Below, in pieces: positions 19,697-30,041 of a DNA stretch of 64,000 bases (its first letter is position 1; every line of letters begins with the position of its first letter). Source of the DNA: Agarophyton chilense (taxonomy: Eukaryota > Rhodophyta > Florideophyceae > Gracilariales > Gracilariaceae). The stretch spans positions 310,001 through 374,000 of the forward strand of contig JARGXX010000037.1 in the NCBI GenBank assembly GCA_030374765.1. Direction: 5' to 3'. Both the position numbers and the translations under genes were made by a program. The notes below the pieces were generated by a model that saw nothing but the letters and a program-made list of their open reading frames with translations, did not search any database and had not been told where the DNA came from.

Positions 19697-22600
19697 CTAG
19701 TATCCATGATTTAACATCTCCCATGTTTGCAAGTCGCTCTGTGCCGAGTCATTGGACATTCTGTCCATCACTCGTCTGTGGATCTGTCTCAAGTAGTTCA
19801 CATAACTAAAAGGGCCCGTACCTTGGTCCTCTACCAACAACGGAATCAGGAACTTAGCCTCTCCACCAGCCCCAGGCGCGCTACGCACCACCACCTGTGG
19901 TCTCGAGAGCCCACGTCGATCTCCTACGATTCGCCCAATGATTCTTGCGATCCGTTGTCCCTTTTCTCCAACATCCTTGGTGAGCGCCGCAGATCCCGCC
20001 GTTTCTGCTCGAATATACAGTCGTCCCTGACCGACTTGCACAATCACATCTTCTGCTTCTCTCTTGTCTACTTGGGTTCCTAACCAGAGTACCATTTGCA
20101 TTCCGTTTTCCACCAATAGCATTTTGTTGTCGGCCAATGATTCGGCTCCCAGCGGTATAGTGTTCGGAAGTGCGATAGGCTCCTTTGATGGACCTTGTGC
20201 ATTCGCCACCTCACCACCGGCAGCCGAAACCATAGGGTTCGCCGGAGGAGGCAACGGAAATCCAGCTTTCTCATGTAGATCGGTAAGATCCCACATTCGC
20301 GGATAGCATAGAGCGGCAACCTCTGAGACTTTTGCACTATTAATGAATGACAGAGTAGCGGCTCGTTCATCCACGGTTACCGCATCAGGTGCCTGCATCG
20401 ATAAAGCTGCCTTGCGGAACGCGGCAGACTTAAGAAGTCCAAGAATCATCACAGGTAACACTTTGAGAGCTTCTGGCAGGATCAGCTGGCCACTCAAAGA
20501 GGCAGTTGTACAATGCTTACGGTAGACATAAAACGCTTGGGCTGTCTTGTCGGTGAACGCTTCCCCAGCCTTGGAGAAGCTCGTTCCGCCAACCAATACC
20601 GCTGAGCTACCTTTCTTCGCCAGATACGCGGCAGTTGCATCGACATCGGCATGTCTGAACACTTCAGCCAACACAGTTGTTTTCTGCGCAAACATAGTGT
20701 GTACGCGGATGCACCTCCTTCCCAAGAAATCAGTGTGCAGCACAGCGCACTGAATGCAAGCGTCATCGAAAAGAGAAGATCCACCACCATATCTACTCCC
20801 CCCCTTTTTATCATCGGGGTTAAGCTTTGACGAAACAGTGAGTTCGAGGCCAACGGTAGACGATGCGTCGAAAACTGGGCCTGCAATATCATCTCCTCGT
20901 TGCGGTCTCCCGAAATGACCAATGTACTCTCCTTTCACGTCAAGCCCAGGGGAGGTTCGCACCCTCATCAACGATTCAAATGCACGCGGCTCACTCGCTG
21001 CAACGCAAAGTGATCGATGCAATGACGCACCATCACGAATTGGATCAAAACTAGTAAACAGATGCATGCGACCACCGCAAGCGCGCGGAACTCTTCCCAG
21101 CGTGGCTGCGTCAATGTAGACAGAAGATGGAGCCAGGAAGAGATCAACAGTAGCCTGCTTTTCAGCGAGTTCACAACCAAGTATCTCGTAGTTGGGAATA
21201 GCTTCCTTGAGTAGACTCATTTCGCGATCCTCGCCGCCTCCAATGGCACCGCCACCTCGCCGCTCGAGTTTGGAGACGCCAGCAGTGGGGAGAGAACCGG
21301 CTACGACAAAGGCCTTTCCGCCACAGTCCGTAAAGGCAAACTTGATGGCTTGCAGCGCAGATCCAAGCGAACATTCAATAGAGGCGGTGCTTTGATTTGC
21401 ATTTTGGTCAGACTGAGCACCAGCGTTCAAGCCATGAGCCTCAATGGCTGCATCGACGGCAAACAAAGCCTGTTTCGGAGTCAAAAAGAGAGCATGGCCT
21501 CCGAGAGGCACAAATGGATCCATTACGTCTGGAACGTACTGGGTGGTTACATTTTTGCCGTCTTGAGCTCCGCGGGCGTCAAAAAAGTGAATGCCTTTGT
21601 CGAATGTGATAAGCGCAATGCGAGCACCTTGGTTGGTTCCCGGGAGTAAATTTGAAGCAATGGCAGATCTAATGGACCTGATGGCAAAAGCGGAGAGTCC
21701 CGAGGACACAGAACCCGAGGACACATCCAATGCGAAAATGTAACACGGAGGTTTGGGTGGACGAAGGCAGTAATCAGGAGAACCGACAAGGTAGTCCACA
21801 GAGCCCAGGCGAAGCTCATGGCGCTGATCAGAATCCATTCTAAGCCCAGTGGCAGGAGAGATTGGGGAGAAATGTTCAGTAGGGGTAGTATTGACATGAG
21901 TGCATAAATTACATTGGAACTGAGAGCCGCCGCTCATGAACTTGAACCCCGGGTTGGCATAGCCATTACATCGTTCACATCGCAGCGGGCCTCCAATCTG
22001 CTTGGAAGAAAAGTCGACAACAGGCACAGGCATCTCGGCAGGCTGTGGGTTGGCAAACGGAGTGATGATAGCAGCCAATGGCAGGGCGCTGAGTGCCATA
22101 AGACTAGGATCAGCTGGAATGGCATTGGTGGTGAGGCGCATGAATCGCAAACGCGCACTACCATCATCAACAGAGATAAAGTCGGAATTGGAGGAGGGGA
22201 TGGAAGGAAAAGTGGAGCCCTCAGCGACAAGCGACATGCCCCGATGAAAGTGCGAGCGCGGAGTTCCACACGGCGGTTGAAGTGAACACGGACGCGGCAT
22301 CATGGAAGAGACAAGCTGCTGTTGAGGCTGGGACGCGGGCGCGGACGCAGGGCGGGCGCCAGCGTACGGCTGCGGCTGGGATCCGGCGTAGCCAGGCGGC
22401 AGCGGGCGCGCCGGCATGGCAGCGGGGTTGGGACGCATGTTTGCGGCACGCATCGGCGGCGGCGGCGCAGCGGCGGGCACAGCGGAGGCGGCGGCGACGG
22501 CGGCAGAGGCGTGGGTACGCGGCGCGGAAGAAGACGCCCGCGGCGGGGAGTATGGCATTGACGTGGGCGCGGGCGCGGGCGCGGGCGCGGGACCATTGAT

Positions 22601-22951
22601 AGACATGGCGTGCATGCGCGAGTGCAAGGGCTGCTGCTGCTGCGGCAGCTGCTGTTGCGGCGGTGGCGGCGGACGCATAGCGCCCATGCGCGGCGGCGCG
22701 GGCTGCATGTGACGCAGGTGCGGCTGTGGGTGCGGCTGGTGCGGCTGGTGCGGCTGGTGCGGCTGCGGCATCGGGGCGGGGCGCGCCATAGACTGCGGCG
22801 GCGGCGGACGTGCGGACGGGGCACGCTGTGGCACGGCGGCGCGCTGCAGCTGCGGCGACGGCGCGGTGCGCGGCGGGAACGGGGCGCCGGGCGTCTGCAT
22901 AGTGTGCGCGGCGGGACGGACGGCGGGCGACGATGGCGGCTTGACCGCCAT
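19697..22951 (-). CDS. SEC24: Sec24 COPII coat subunit
   Basis: Cargo-binding partner of Sec23 in the COPII coat that buds vesicles from the endoplasmic reticulum. The first in-frame ATG is at 22951, giving 1084 residues. Residues 1-240 are a disordered Pro/Ala/Gln/Met-rich segment typical of Sec24. The zinc finger is complete: C325 and C328, then C347 and C350. The vWA-like trunk starts near 395 (PPCYIFALDVS). The beta-sandwich and helical parts follow, and a C-terminal gelsolin-like domain ends in a YLRQIHRRVMDRM-type helix. No intron is evident. It shares a promoter of only 175 bp with the QNG1 gene on the other strand. Confidence 0.93.
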   Translation of the reverse strand: MAVKPPSSPAVRPAAHTMQTPGAPFPPRTAPSPQLQRAAVPQRAPSARPPPPQSMARPAPMPQPHQPHQPHQPHPQPHLRHMQPAPPRMGAMRPPPPPQQQLPQQQQPLHSRMHAMSINGPAPAPAPAPTSMPYSPPRASSSAPRTHASAAVAAASAVPAAAPPPPMRAANMRPNPAAMPARPLPPGYAGSQPQPYAGARPASAPASQPQQQLVSSMMPRPCSLQPPCGTPRSHFHRGMSLVAEGSTFPSIPSSNSDFISVDDGSARLRFMRLTTNAIPADPSLMALSALPLAAIITPFANPQPAEMPVPVVDFSSKQIGGPLRCERCNGYANPGFKFMSGGSQFQCNLCTHVNTTPTEHFSPISPATGLRMDSDQRHELRLGSVDYLVGSPDYCLRPPKPPCYIFALDVSSGSVSSGLSAFAIRSIRSAIASNLLPGTNQGARIALITFDKGIHFFDARGAQDGKNVTTQYVPDVMDPFVPLGGHALFLTPKQALFAVDAAIEAHGLNAGAQSDQNANQSTASIECSLGSALQAIKFAFTDCGGKAFVVAGSLPTAGVSKLERRGGGAIGGGEDREMSLLKEAIPNYEILGCELAEKQATVDLFLAPSSVYIDAATLGRVPRACGGRMHLFTSFDPIRDGASLHRSLCVAASEPRAFESLMRVRTSPGLDVKGEYIGHFGRPQRGDDIAGPVFDASSTVGLELTVSSKLNPDDKKGGSRYGGGSSLFDDACIQCAVLHTDFLGRRCIRVHTMFAQKTTVLAEVFRHADVDATAAYLAKKGSSAVLVGGTSFSKAGEAFTDKTAQAFYVYRKHCTTASLSGQLILPEALKVLPVMILGLLKSAAFRKAALSMQAPDAVTVDERAATLSFINSAKVSEVAALCYPRMWDLTDLHEKAGFPLPPPANPMVSAAGGEVANAQGPSKEPIALPNTIPLGAESLADNKMLLVENGMQMVLWLGTQVDKREAEDVIVQVGQGRLYIRAETAGSAALTKDVGEKGQRIARIIGRIVGDRRGLSRPQVVVRSAPGAGGEAKFLIPLLVEDQGTGPFSYVNYLRQIHRRVMDRMSNDSAQSDLQTWEMLNHGY

Positions 22952-23126
22952 TTCGGCGCGAGCAACGACGGCGTCATGACCTGCTCTGCGAGCGGCTTGT
23001 TGATTGATGGCGGTCGCACGCGCGCTGATTGGCTGCGCTGCCGCTGTGTTGTAATTCGCCACCTCTTCTGTGCAACAGTGCGCGCGACGCGGGGCGCCAT
23101 GTCTTCCACCCTTGCGGCTTCAAGCC
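22952..23126. promoter_or_regulatory. Short divergent promoter, SEC24/QNG1
   Basis: Only 175 bp separate the two start codons. GC-rich with no clear TATA box. Both genes must initiate inside this stretch or inside each other's leader. Confidence 0.6.
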
Positions 23127-24230
23127 ATGCGCGCTTGTCCGAGCCAGTTGGTCAGGGAGACTGCGGCGTTCGTTGCGTCTCTGCGCGATTCGCATGTCTC
23201 GGTGGATGCGGCGGCGTGCAAGGAAGCCGCCGCCTTCCTTCACACCCTGCTTCGCGGGAGCGCGCACTCGCGACAGTCCATTTCGCACGCATGGTGCAAC
23301 GCAAACGGGCTGCACCCGTCTTCTTCCTCGCCACACGCTCTCGAATGGATATTTCTCGTCGATACGCTCAACTTTTGCTTCTGGACTCCCCGCGCAGTCG
23401 AGCCGTTCACCGTCTTGTACAAGAGCACTCCGTACACTGGCTACTGGGCTCTTTGTGCAGCTGTCAACAGGGCAATCGATGAGCAAATACCCATCACTGA
23501 CCCGCACTTCATGACCACCGTGGATCACCAAACACTTTCGCACATATTCAGATCCGCAACCTCCACGCCCATCCCCCTTCTTGAGCAGAGGGTACATGTG
23601 TTGAACCAAGCCGGACATGTGCTCGAAACCAACTTTAATTCATCAGTTCTTTTCCTCATTCAAAGCGCTCACGCCAGCTCCCAGAAACTCATTCAACTAC
23701 TCGTTTCAAATTTTCAGTCCTACGACGATTCTTTCCCATTCGATGCGCTCTCCACGTCCGAATCCTATCAATTGCCCGCCACTGAGCAATCACGCCCGCC
23801 AAAGCTATGCTTCTTTAAACGAGCGCAGATTTTAGTGGCCGATATTTGGGCATGTTTTGCCTCGAGCAACAAACATCATTTTGACGACATTCACCAGCTC
23901 ACCATGTTTGCCGATTACAGGGTGCCGCAAATACTCGTGTGGCTCAACGCTTTGAAATATACCGATTCTCTCATGAGTGACCTCAAGTCGCAACTTGAGC
24001 TACAATCTGGTAGTCGTAGAGAGATCGAAATACGCGCCTGTTCTATTCATGCCGTTGAGCTCATTCGAAACGAATTGCAACTGTTGCAATCACAAACAGT
24101 CGTTCAACAACACAATCCGGTTCAAATCAACTCCGTCCTGATTGACTTCCTCCTGTGGGATTACGCTACCGCCCACAAGGATAAGTTGAACCAAGTCCCT
24201 ATACACCATGTTAAATCCGTCTATTACTGA
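23127..24230 (+). CDS. QNG1: Queuosine 5'-phosphate N-glycosylase / queuosine salvage protein
   Basis: Member of the DUF2419 family (human C9orf64/QNG1), which frees queuine from queuosine 5'-phosphate so the base can be re-inserted into tRNA. Eukaryotes cannot make queuine and depend on salvage. The 367-residue protein shows the family landmarks: LVDTLNFCFW near residue 90, LCAAVNRAIDE near 125, KRAQILVADIWACF near 250 and TMFADYRVPQILVWL near 280. Length matches the family. The first in-frame ATG is 23127; an out-of-frame ATG at 23099 lies just upstream in the leader and could lower translation. Divergent from SEC24. Confidence 0.85.
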   Translation: MRACPSQLVRETAAFVASLRDSHVSVDAAACKEAAAFLHTLLRGSAHSRQSISHAWCNANGLHPSSSSPHALEWIFLVDTLNFCFWTPRAVEPFTVLYKSTPYTGYWALCAAVNRAIDEQIPITDPHFMTTVDHQTLSHIFRSATSTPIPLLEQRVHVLNQAGHVLETNFNSSVLFLIQSAHASSQKLIQLLVSNFQSYDDSFPFDALSTSESYQLPATEQSRPPKLCFFKRAQILVADIWACFASSNKHHFDDIHQLTMFADYRVPQILVWLNALKYTDSLMSDLKSQLELQSGSRREIEIRACSIHAVELIRNELQLLQSQTVVQQHNPVQINSVLIDFLLWDYATAHKDKLNQVPIHHVKSVYY

Positions 24231-24648
24231 GAGATTGTGTTGAACAACGTTGCACTCATCATAAACCTTTCTGAGCAGCTATACATACAGCTATGTAGCA
24301 TGTCTTATTTTCTATGTTCATTTCAAAAAGGATGTCGTCACACACTTTACAGATATCTATCACGAATCGATTTCGATCTTTCCACGCCTTGTAAATCTGG
24401 TACTGCGATTGCGGCTGGGCTCATGCATTCCCCATTTTTACTTCTTGTCTTCGCCACATCTGTCCCCAACGATAATCACTTGTTCGGTACAAATTCTGCG
24501 CACCCATGTACATGATGTGTCTGATTTATACTCACTTCTCAACGGTTTCAGTCCCCGACCTAGCCATAATTCGTGTCCGTAATTCTCAGCAATTTGGATT
24601 ATGGCACCTACTGAGTACATTTTTTTTCTTTCTTAAGCAATATTAAGT
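24231..24648. other. Convergent 3' region
   Basis: 418 bp between the ends of the QNG1 and AAA+ genes. No gene or structured RNA seen. Confidence 0.6.
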
Positions 24649-26196
24649 CTACGGGACGCTCCACTCTGTAATTGTCTTAGCCATGCTTTGGTCAACACTA
24701 GCGTTCACATTTTCGAAGCCAGTATGAACATCTTGCACGTCGATATCTCTTTTTTCGCTCAACGCGCTGAGTGCGGCTCGCCGACAAGCGCCCTGGATAT
24801 CGGCTCCAGTGAACCCCTCCGCTTTCTCCGCTCGATCGCAAACCTCTTTCGCAAGTGATTCCTCCAGTTCCATGCGTTCTGCAAACACAGCTCCTATTTG
24901 TCTTCGCTCTTCAGAGCTAGGAAGTGGAACCAAAATACATCTGTCAAACCTTCCAGGACGTAAAAGTGATTTCGAAACCATCCAAGGCGTATTCGTAGCG
25001 GCCACTACTTTGACTCCTGGCGAAAGATTATCCAACACCGTGCCCAATACGCAAGGCAATCTCTTCATTGAAGAAGCGAAGAGCGCGTCAATCTCATCGA
25101 GAAATATCAAAGAAGGTGGATCCGCAGCGGCTTGTTCGAAGTGGAATCGCAAAAGACGCTCCGACTCACCGACTTCTCCGCGAGCCAAAGCTGCTGCCTG
25201 CAAAGATATGAGACGGGTTTGCGTGGCGGCGGCAGCGGCTCTTATGAGCGAAGTCTTTCCAGTCCCAGGCGCCCCGTACAAAAGCAATGCGCGTGGGGGG
25301 TGAACCCCTAACTTTTTCAGTCGCTCTGTGAGCACGAGCGGGTGATACAAAAGTCGCTTCATGTATCTTTCCGCTTCTTCTGCGCCGGGAAGCTTAGCGT
25401 TAACTCGTTTCCATGATTTTGTAAGGTGCTGCTTATCTACCTTCGGGCGTTGCATGCGAGTAACGCGTAGAGGTAGAGAGAGCACAAGATCGCAGGCGCC
25501 AGCCACTTTTTGGTGCAAGTCTGTGCGAGTGGGAGCCAAAACGAGCAAGACAATACCCAACTTATCTCTGACGTGATGACGAAATGCCAGAAGAGTCGAT
25601 GCATAGTGGTTGAGGAAGGGCGCAAACGTAAGGTGAGCGTCGTCTAAGACCAGCACTGACGGCGCAGATGCAATAGCGGCACTCGCATAATACTTTAGAG
25701 CTTTCAACAAGGCCGGAGCTTCGCTAACGCTAAGATGTGTGGGCTGCAATCGAATTAAGGTCGCTTTACAGCGCAGAACGGCAGAGGCAGCAACGGTGGA
25801 CTTGCCACCGCCAGGCTCGGAAAGCAGGAGGATCGATTTGGCTGCAAACGGCTCGTTCGCCAACGCCCTCTGCAATACCGCGTGCAACGGCGGTGAAGTA
25901 TCGAAATGAAGAGGTGCGTAGGAATTTAGCGAGGGTGGTATAGGTGGTAGCAAGAAAGTATTCGTATCCTCGGCCGTGTGCGTCGCATCGCTGGGCTCAC
26001 ATCGCTCCACAACTACTGAGAACGGTTGTGGAAGAAACGGGAGCTCATACTGTGTGCCTAGGGACGGAAGCTCGCTACGGAGAAAGTAGTCGCGGAGAAG
26101 GGCGGCGCTCGCTGTTCGAGCGCTACGAGAATGCCAGCTGAGGCGAAATACGAGCGTTCGGGCAGTGAGGCGTAGCAGAGGGCCTTGTCGTGCCAT
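24649..26196 (-). CDS. Two-module AAA+ ATPase, AFG2/CDC48-like
   Basis: Type II AAA+ protein of 515 residues from the first in-frame ATG (26196). The N-terminus (1-40) is Arg/Ser/Leu-rich with no acidic residue and could target an organelle. The first module (about 110-245) has a degenerate Walker A, SEPGGGKST at 126-134, with Ser where the first Gly belongs, and VLVLDD as Walker B. The second module is canonical: GAPGTGKT at about 308-315, LIFLDEID at 363-370, sensor-1 N402 in ATNTP, and LRPGRFDR with arginine fingers. Hydrophobic pore-loop residues are not obvious. The C-terminal helical lid (GFTGADIQGACRRAAL) is AFG2/CDC48-like. Which family member it is remains open (AFG2B/SPATA5L1-like is likeliest by eye). 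Divergent from HisG. Confidence 0.75.
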   Translation of the reverse strand: MARQGPLLRLTARTLVFRLSWHSRSARTASAALLRDYFLRSELPSLGTQYELPFLPQPFSVVVERCEPSDATHTAEDTNTFLLPPIPPSLNSYAPLHFDTSPPLHAVLQRALANEPFAAKSILLLSEPGGGKSTVAASAVLRCKATLIRLQPTHLSVSEAPALLKALKYYASAAIASAPSVLVLDDAHLTFAPFLNHYASTLLAFRHHVRDKLGIVLLVLAPTRTDLHQKVAGACDLVLSLPLRVTRMQRPKVDKQHLTKSWKRVNAKLPGAEEAERYMKRLLYHPLVLTERLKKLGVHPPRALLLYGAPGTGKTSLIRAAAAATQTRLISLQAAALARGEVGESERLLRFHFEQAAADPPSLIFLDEIDALFASSMKRLPCVLGTVLDNLSPGVKVVAATNTPWMVSKSLLRPGRFDRCILVPLPSSEERRQIGAVFAERMELEESLAKEVCDRAEKAEGFTGADIQGACRRAALSALSEKRDIDVQDVHTGFENVNASVDQSMAKTITEWSVP

Positions 26197-26567
26197 GGCG
26201 CGATGGCGGTGCGAGCTGACACGAATATTCGACGCCACCTCGCGCGCGTGAGCTTGATCTGAGGATCCGCATCTATTGTAGATATGGTTTTTCGGAAAAA
26301 AAAGGGATGCTCTGCTCGTAGATCACACCGGCCTCATCGCCCACTGTGAATCTATGTCCTCCTCGCTCAGACAACCCAACAGCCCTCCGCCTCGCAGCTT
26401 CATTTCTCATGCCACTATCCCCCTTATAGATAGCTATTCCCAGGCGTTCGTTGTCTTCCGGAACGGCCGCGGCGCTCTCTGGTGGCTTTCGAAACCATTC
26501 ATATTGACTTTGAAGCACGTCCCTTCATCGTCCCTTCATCGTCCCTTCATCGTCCCACAGGTCATAT
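26197..26567. promoter_or_regulatory. Divergent promoter, AAA+/HisG, with 11-bp repeats
   Basis: 371 bp between start codons. Close to the HisG start, CGTCCCTTCAT is repeated three times (26518-26550) with a partial fourth copy, so the repeat lies in the probable leader. Confidence 0.6.
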
Positions 26568-27776
26568 ATGGTCATGTATACCGCTTTTCAAGCCCCTCTT
26601 ACGCTCGCGTTCCGCGCAGAGCCACTGTCATGTATCCGTGGCCGTCCGGTTCATCAAACCGCACCCCCATCATATTCGCGTTTCGCCAGACGAACATTCG
26701 AAATGCTTGTCCCACCAGATCGCACTAAGATCCGGTTGGCGATTCCGTCGAAAGGCGATATCCTCGATTCAACCAAGCAACTGCTTTCTGAAATTGGAAT
26801 GGATGTGCAACTCCACAATCCCCGTCAATATGTCGCAGCGCTTCGCGGTTCGGATGTGGAGGTCTGGTTACAAAGACCGGCTGATATTGTGCGCAAGGTT
26901 CGAGACGGTCACTGCGATTTAGGTATCGTGGGCCATGATCTCGTTGCCGAGCACGGCGGCTCGAAACGATCGGTCGTATCTGTGCACGATTGGCTTGGTT
27001 ATGGAGAATGTCGCTTATCCGTTGGTGTGCCCATGGCCTGGGCCGATTGCATCGATATGAACAGCTTGAGAAAACGTGCATCCATGGGTGAGCTTCGAAT
27101 AGCAACCAAGTACATAAATGAGACCCGTCGATTTTTGCTCGATTACGGCATCGATAATTATCGCATCATCAAGATGGACGGTGCTTTGGAGGCGTCCACT
27201 CAAATGGGCACTGCGGATTGCATAATCGACCTTGTCTCTTCGGGAACAACGCTTCGTGAGAATCTGCTCAAGGAGATTACAGGTGGAGTTCTGCTTTCTT
27301 CGTCGATGCAACTCGTGGCGAATCGGACCCACATATCCGAAGATGGCGCGTTTGGGGATCGTCTTCGAGACATCACGCGGGAGCTCCTTGAACGTATCGA
27401 AGCGCATTTGTTGGGAAAGAAAAACTACAATATAATTGCAAACATCAGAGGATCTAGCATGGTTGATGTCAGCCGTCGTTTGGCGTCGAAAAGTGATCTG
27501 CGAGGCATGGACGGTCCAACAGTCAGTCCGGTTGTACCTCCCGCGGATGCTGAAGAAGGAATGTACGCCATAAGCATTGTCCTTCCGAAAGAACAGCTTT
27601 ATTCAGCCATCCAACAACTACGCAGTGTAGGCGGTTCCGGAGTCACAGTGCTACCGGTGTCTTTTGTGTTTCCTCAGCATTGCAAGAGATGGAATGCATT
27701 GATGGAAGAAATCGGCATGGGTTCAGTGGCTTTGCCTGGTGAAGCTCAAGTTCAAGGCGTGGCGTCGTCCACATAA
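26568..27776 (+). CDS. HisG: ATP phosphoribosyltransferase, long form
   Basis: First enzyme of histidine synthesis: joins ATP and PRPP to phosphoribosyl-ATP, normally feedback-inhibited by histidine. The 402-residue precursor starts with about 50 residues free of strong acidity and rich in Arg, Ser and Pro, like a plastid transit peptide. The mature part begins near LVPPDRTKIRLAIPSKG. Catalytic-domain landmarks: RPADIVRKVRDGHCDLGIVGHDL near 105, and the PRPP-binding loop ADCIIDLVSSGTTLRENLL at about 213-231. A C-terminal regulatory domain follows (IIANIRGSSM to PVSFVFPQHCKRW), so this is the long, self-contained type without HisZ. ATG at 26568 is followed by a second ATG two codons later. Confidence 0.92.
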   Translation: MVMYTAFQAPLTLAFRAEPLSCIRGRPVHQTAPPSYSRFARRTFEMLVPPDRTKIRLAIPSKGDILDSTKQLLSEIGMDVQLHNPRQYVAALRGSDVEVWLQRPADIVRKVRDGHCDLGIVGHDLVAEHGGSKRSVVSVHDWLGYGECRLSVGVPMAWADCIDMNSLRKRASMGELRIATKYINETRRFLLDYGIDNYRIIKMDGALEASTQMGTADCIIDLVSSGTTLRENLLKEITGGVLLSSSMQLVANRTHISEDGAFGDRLRDITRELLERIEAHLLGKKNYNIIANIRGSSMVDVSRRLASKSDLRGMDGPTVSPVVPPADAEEGMYAISIVLPKEQLYSAIQQLRSVGGSGVTVLPVSFVFPQHCKRWNALMEEIGMGSVALPGEAQVQGVASST

Positions 27777-29339
27777 TCTGTTTTGTATATTTCACATATC
27801 TGTCGCTGAGCATGTCCTTGTGAGGGACTTGGTATGCTTCGTTATTGAATTGCATGCTTCGTGCAATTTCTCCGATTCTTTGGTCATGCTGCGGCTGAGA
27901 TCGATATAATTTTTCCTTCCACACAATAGAATATTTTACTGCGAAGCTTTTTAGAAGCTGTTTGGATGCAAATGATTTTGGAATACTGAACCTCTGCTTT
28001 GTAAATGTAGTGCGGCTTTCATGGAACGATACCATTGATTGCTTCAAGTCTGCAAAACTTTGGATGGCTTTCACGCATCACACTGAGGTTTCTAAGATTA
28101 GCATAAAACCTGTCAAATCATCTTGAGCGTATAATTGAAAACATGCTTTTTGTCTTGCGAACAGATGAATGAGAGCGCAGTACATAAGCCCTTACCAGTT
28201 GCTATTTCAATTGAGTTGATCGGCAATCAACATGGTGACGATTGGCAACAAAGCCTTTTGCTACACGAAGTAAACCAGCGTAATCCTCGTAAAGTTAAGA
28301 GATGACGCTATATCATTCCAACTGTCTTGGAAATCGGACACTTGTAGACCTCTTTAAAAACTACTCATCTCATCTTTGAGGTGTTGAGATATGCCTGCCT
28401 ATTCCTGTTCGAGGGAATAGCAAGACTGTTTTCCTCGTTCCCATGGGAAAACGATAATCATAGTTTAGGTTCCTCATGCGATACACATTTCACGCAATTT
28501 CTTAGTCCCCGTGCATGGTCTTGGGCAATTTCCATTGGTTCCGGTTCGAACTTTTAGAACACTGTCTACAGCAACGGTGCAATGCATGCTTCTGGTCTCG
28601 TAAATGAAGAGGGTTGATCAAAAGTGCAATGCGAGCATTCAGGAGACGGAATCTTGTGAGTAAATTCTTTCGTACTTCGCCCCATACGCAGTAGGAAGTA
28701 CTGCCACCAATTAGAGACCAGCCCCAATTAGAATACTGATAGATTGAATTTATCAATCGAAATGGGCGATCACATCTACTGTCAGAGGTGGCAATCCTCG
28801 CAGCAAGTAGCAATCTCTTGTAGCAAGTAGTAATTTACCCATCGTGGTTCACGATTGTAATACTACTCTTCGTACAACCATCGTAGATCTAGTGTCTCCA
28901 AGCCGGGTTTGAAACAGTATCGGCATTCTCCGGTGCATACGTGCTAGCTCCAAAATTGACTTCTGACTTGAATGCAGATTTATTGTTTGTTCTAGCTCTG
29001 TCCTCTGCTCAACCAAGGAAAGGAGGATTACCCCTTCGCTCCGAAAGGAAAGGGAAACCAGTAGAGCAAGAGATATCAGCTCTCAGCATTACCATAACAT
29101 TCGGGGTTATTGCATTGCATGCGGGCCGGGCGTGACGGGGCGGGAATCTGTGACACACGACACAAATTTCCATCTGTTACGGGTTTCGCTTCGCCATTGT
29201 TTTTGGAGACTAAGTTTCATGCCTCACAGTATTTTTCTGACGATTAGAATACTTTGAGTCAGCAATAGATAGTCTGTAGTCCCCTGGCCTTTGGATACCT
29301 GTACCCCTACATTTGCCAGCTACTTTGTGGAGTAAGATA
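27777..29339. other. Intergenic, about 1.6 kb
   Basis: AT-richer than the flanking genes; frames of 60-143 codons on both strands, none recognised. Nothing else supported. Confidence 0.55.
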
Positions 29340-30041
29340 ATGAGCCCATCTGAGAACACTCCGAGGCCTTCAGACGTTGTGAATCTTCTTACAAATTATG
29401 TAAGAACAGAGACAAGGGAATTTAAGACGGCCAGCGGCGAAACTCGCATGAAGACCTACGTTATTCGCAAGTGCTCTAACAAGTCTTGCAAAAAAGTCAA
29501 TCAGGAAATTGAATATGAGAAGAACACAGGATATTCCAATCCTTTCCAGCATCTGAGGTTATGTATTGCACATGGAGACGTCTATCGTCTTCATGATTTC
29601 TACAATCAGAAGCTGGCGGACAAACGAAATGTGGAGGAAAGTCGTCTTGAGCCTAAAGTGAACCCAAAAGAACACAAGGAAGTCGCTTTATATGCTCTAC
29701 TCCGAATGATTGTCTTTGAAAATCTACCCATTTCGGTTGTTGAAGACAGAGAATTCTGTTCTTTGACAAAGCTTGAAGCGGAGTTCTCGGTAAATACTGT
29801 TTGTAACGTTATTGTTAAACTACAGGAACTGGTTTACGAGAACATCCTCAAAAAGTCAGCTGAAGAAGAAGAATATAGAAGCAAGTTGCAAGATGAGCTG
29901 AGAAAGACGTCAGATTTGCCGGCGACTCTTCTTGCCACGAACCCGATTGTCATAAACTCAATTACTCTTCTTAGGAAGAATGAAAAATTCTGGTCCTTTA
30001 AAGCAGTTCAGAGGACTTATCGCGCGACAAAGAGTGAATGA
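29340..30041 (+). CDS. BED-finger protein resembling the N-terminal half of a hAT transposase
   Basis: The first ATG (29340) gives 233 residues. Residues about 45-90 look like a BED-type zinc finger: C-x4-C (CSNKSC) followed some 26 residues later by NPFQHLRLCIAH, which has the usual His/Cys pattern at the end of such fingers. Residues about 120-150 (ALLRMIVFENLPISVVEDREF) match the segment that follows the BED finger in hAT transposases, where a weakly conserved 'enLPfs-VE-xxF' element occurs. The catalytic RNase H-like domain and the hAT dimerisation region are absent, so this is either a truncated transposon remnant or a domesticated protein. No terminal inverted repeats were found by eye. 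Confidence 0.5.
   Translation: MSPSENTPRPSDVVNLLTNYVRTETREFKTASGETRMKTYVIRKCSNKSCKKVNQEIEYEKNTGYSNPFQHLRLCIAHGDVYRLHDFYNQKLADKRNVEESRLEPKVNPKEHKEVALYALLRMIVFENLPISVVEDREFCSLTKLEAEFSVNTVCNVIVKLQELVYENILKKSAEEEEYRSKLQDELRKTSDLPATLLATNPIVINSITLLRKNEKFWSFKAVQRTYRATKSE

Noticed and set aside
22300-23109. 269-codon minus-strand frame rich in Arg and Pro
   Set aside because: Shifted reading of the low-complexity Sec24 N-terminus.
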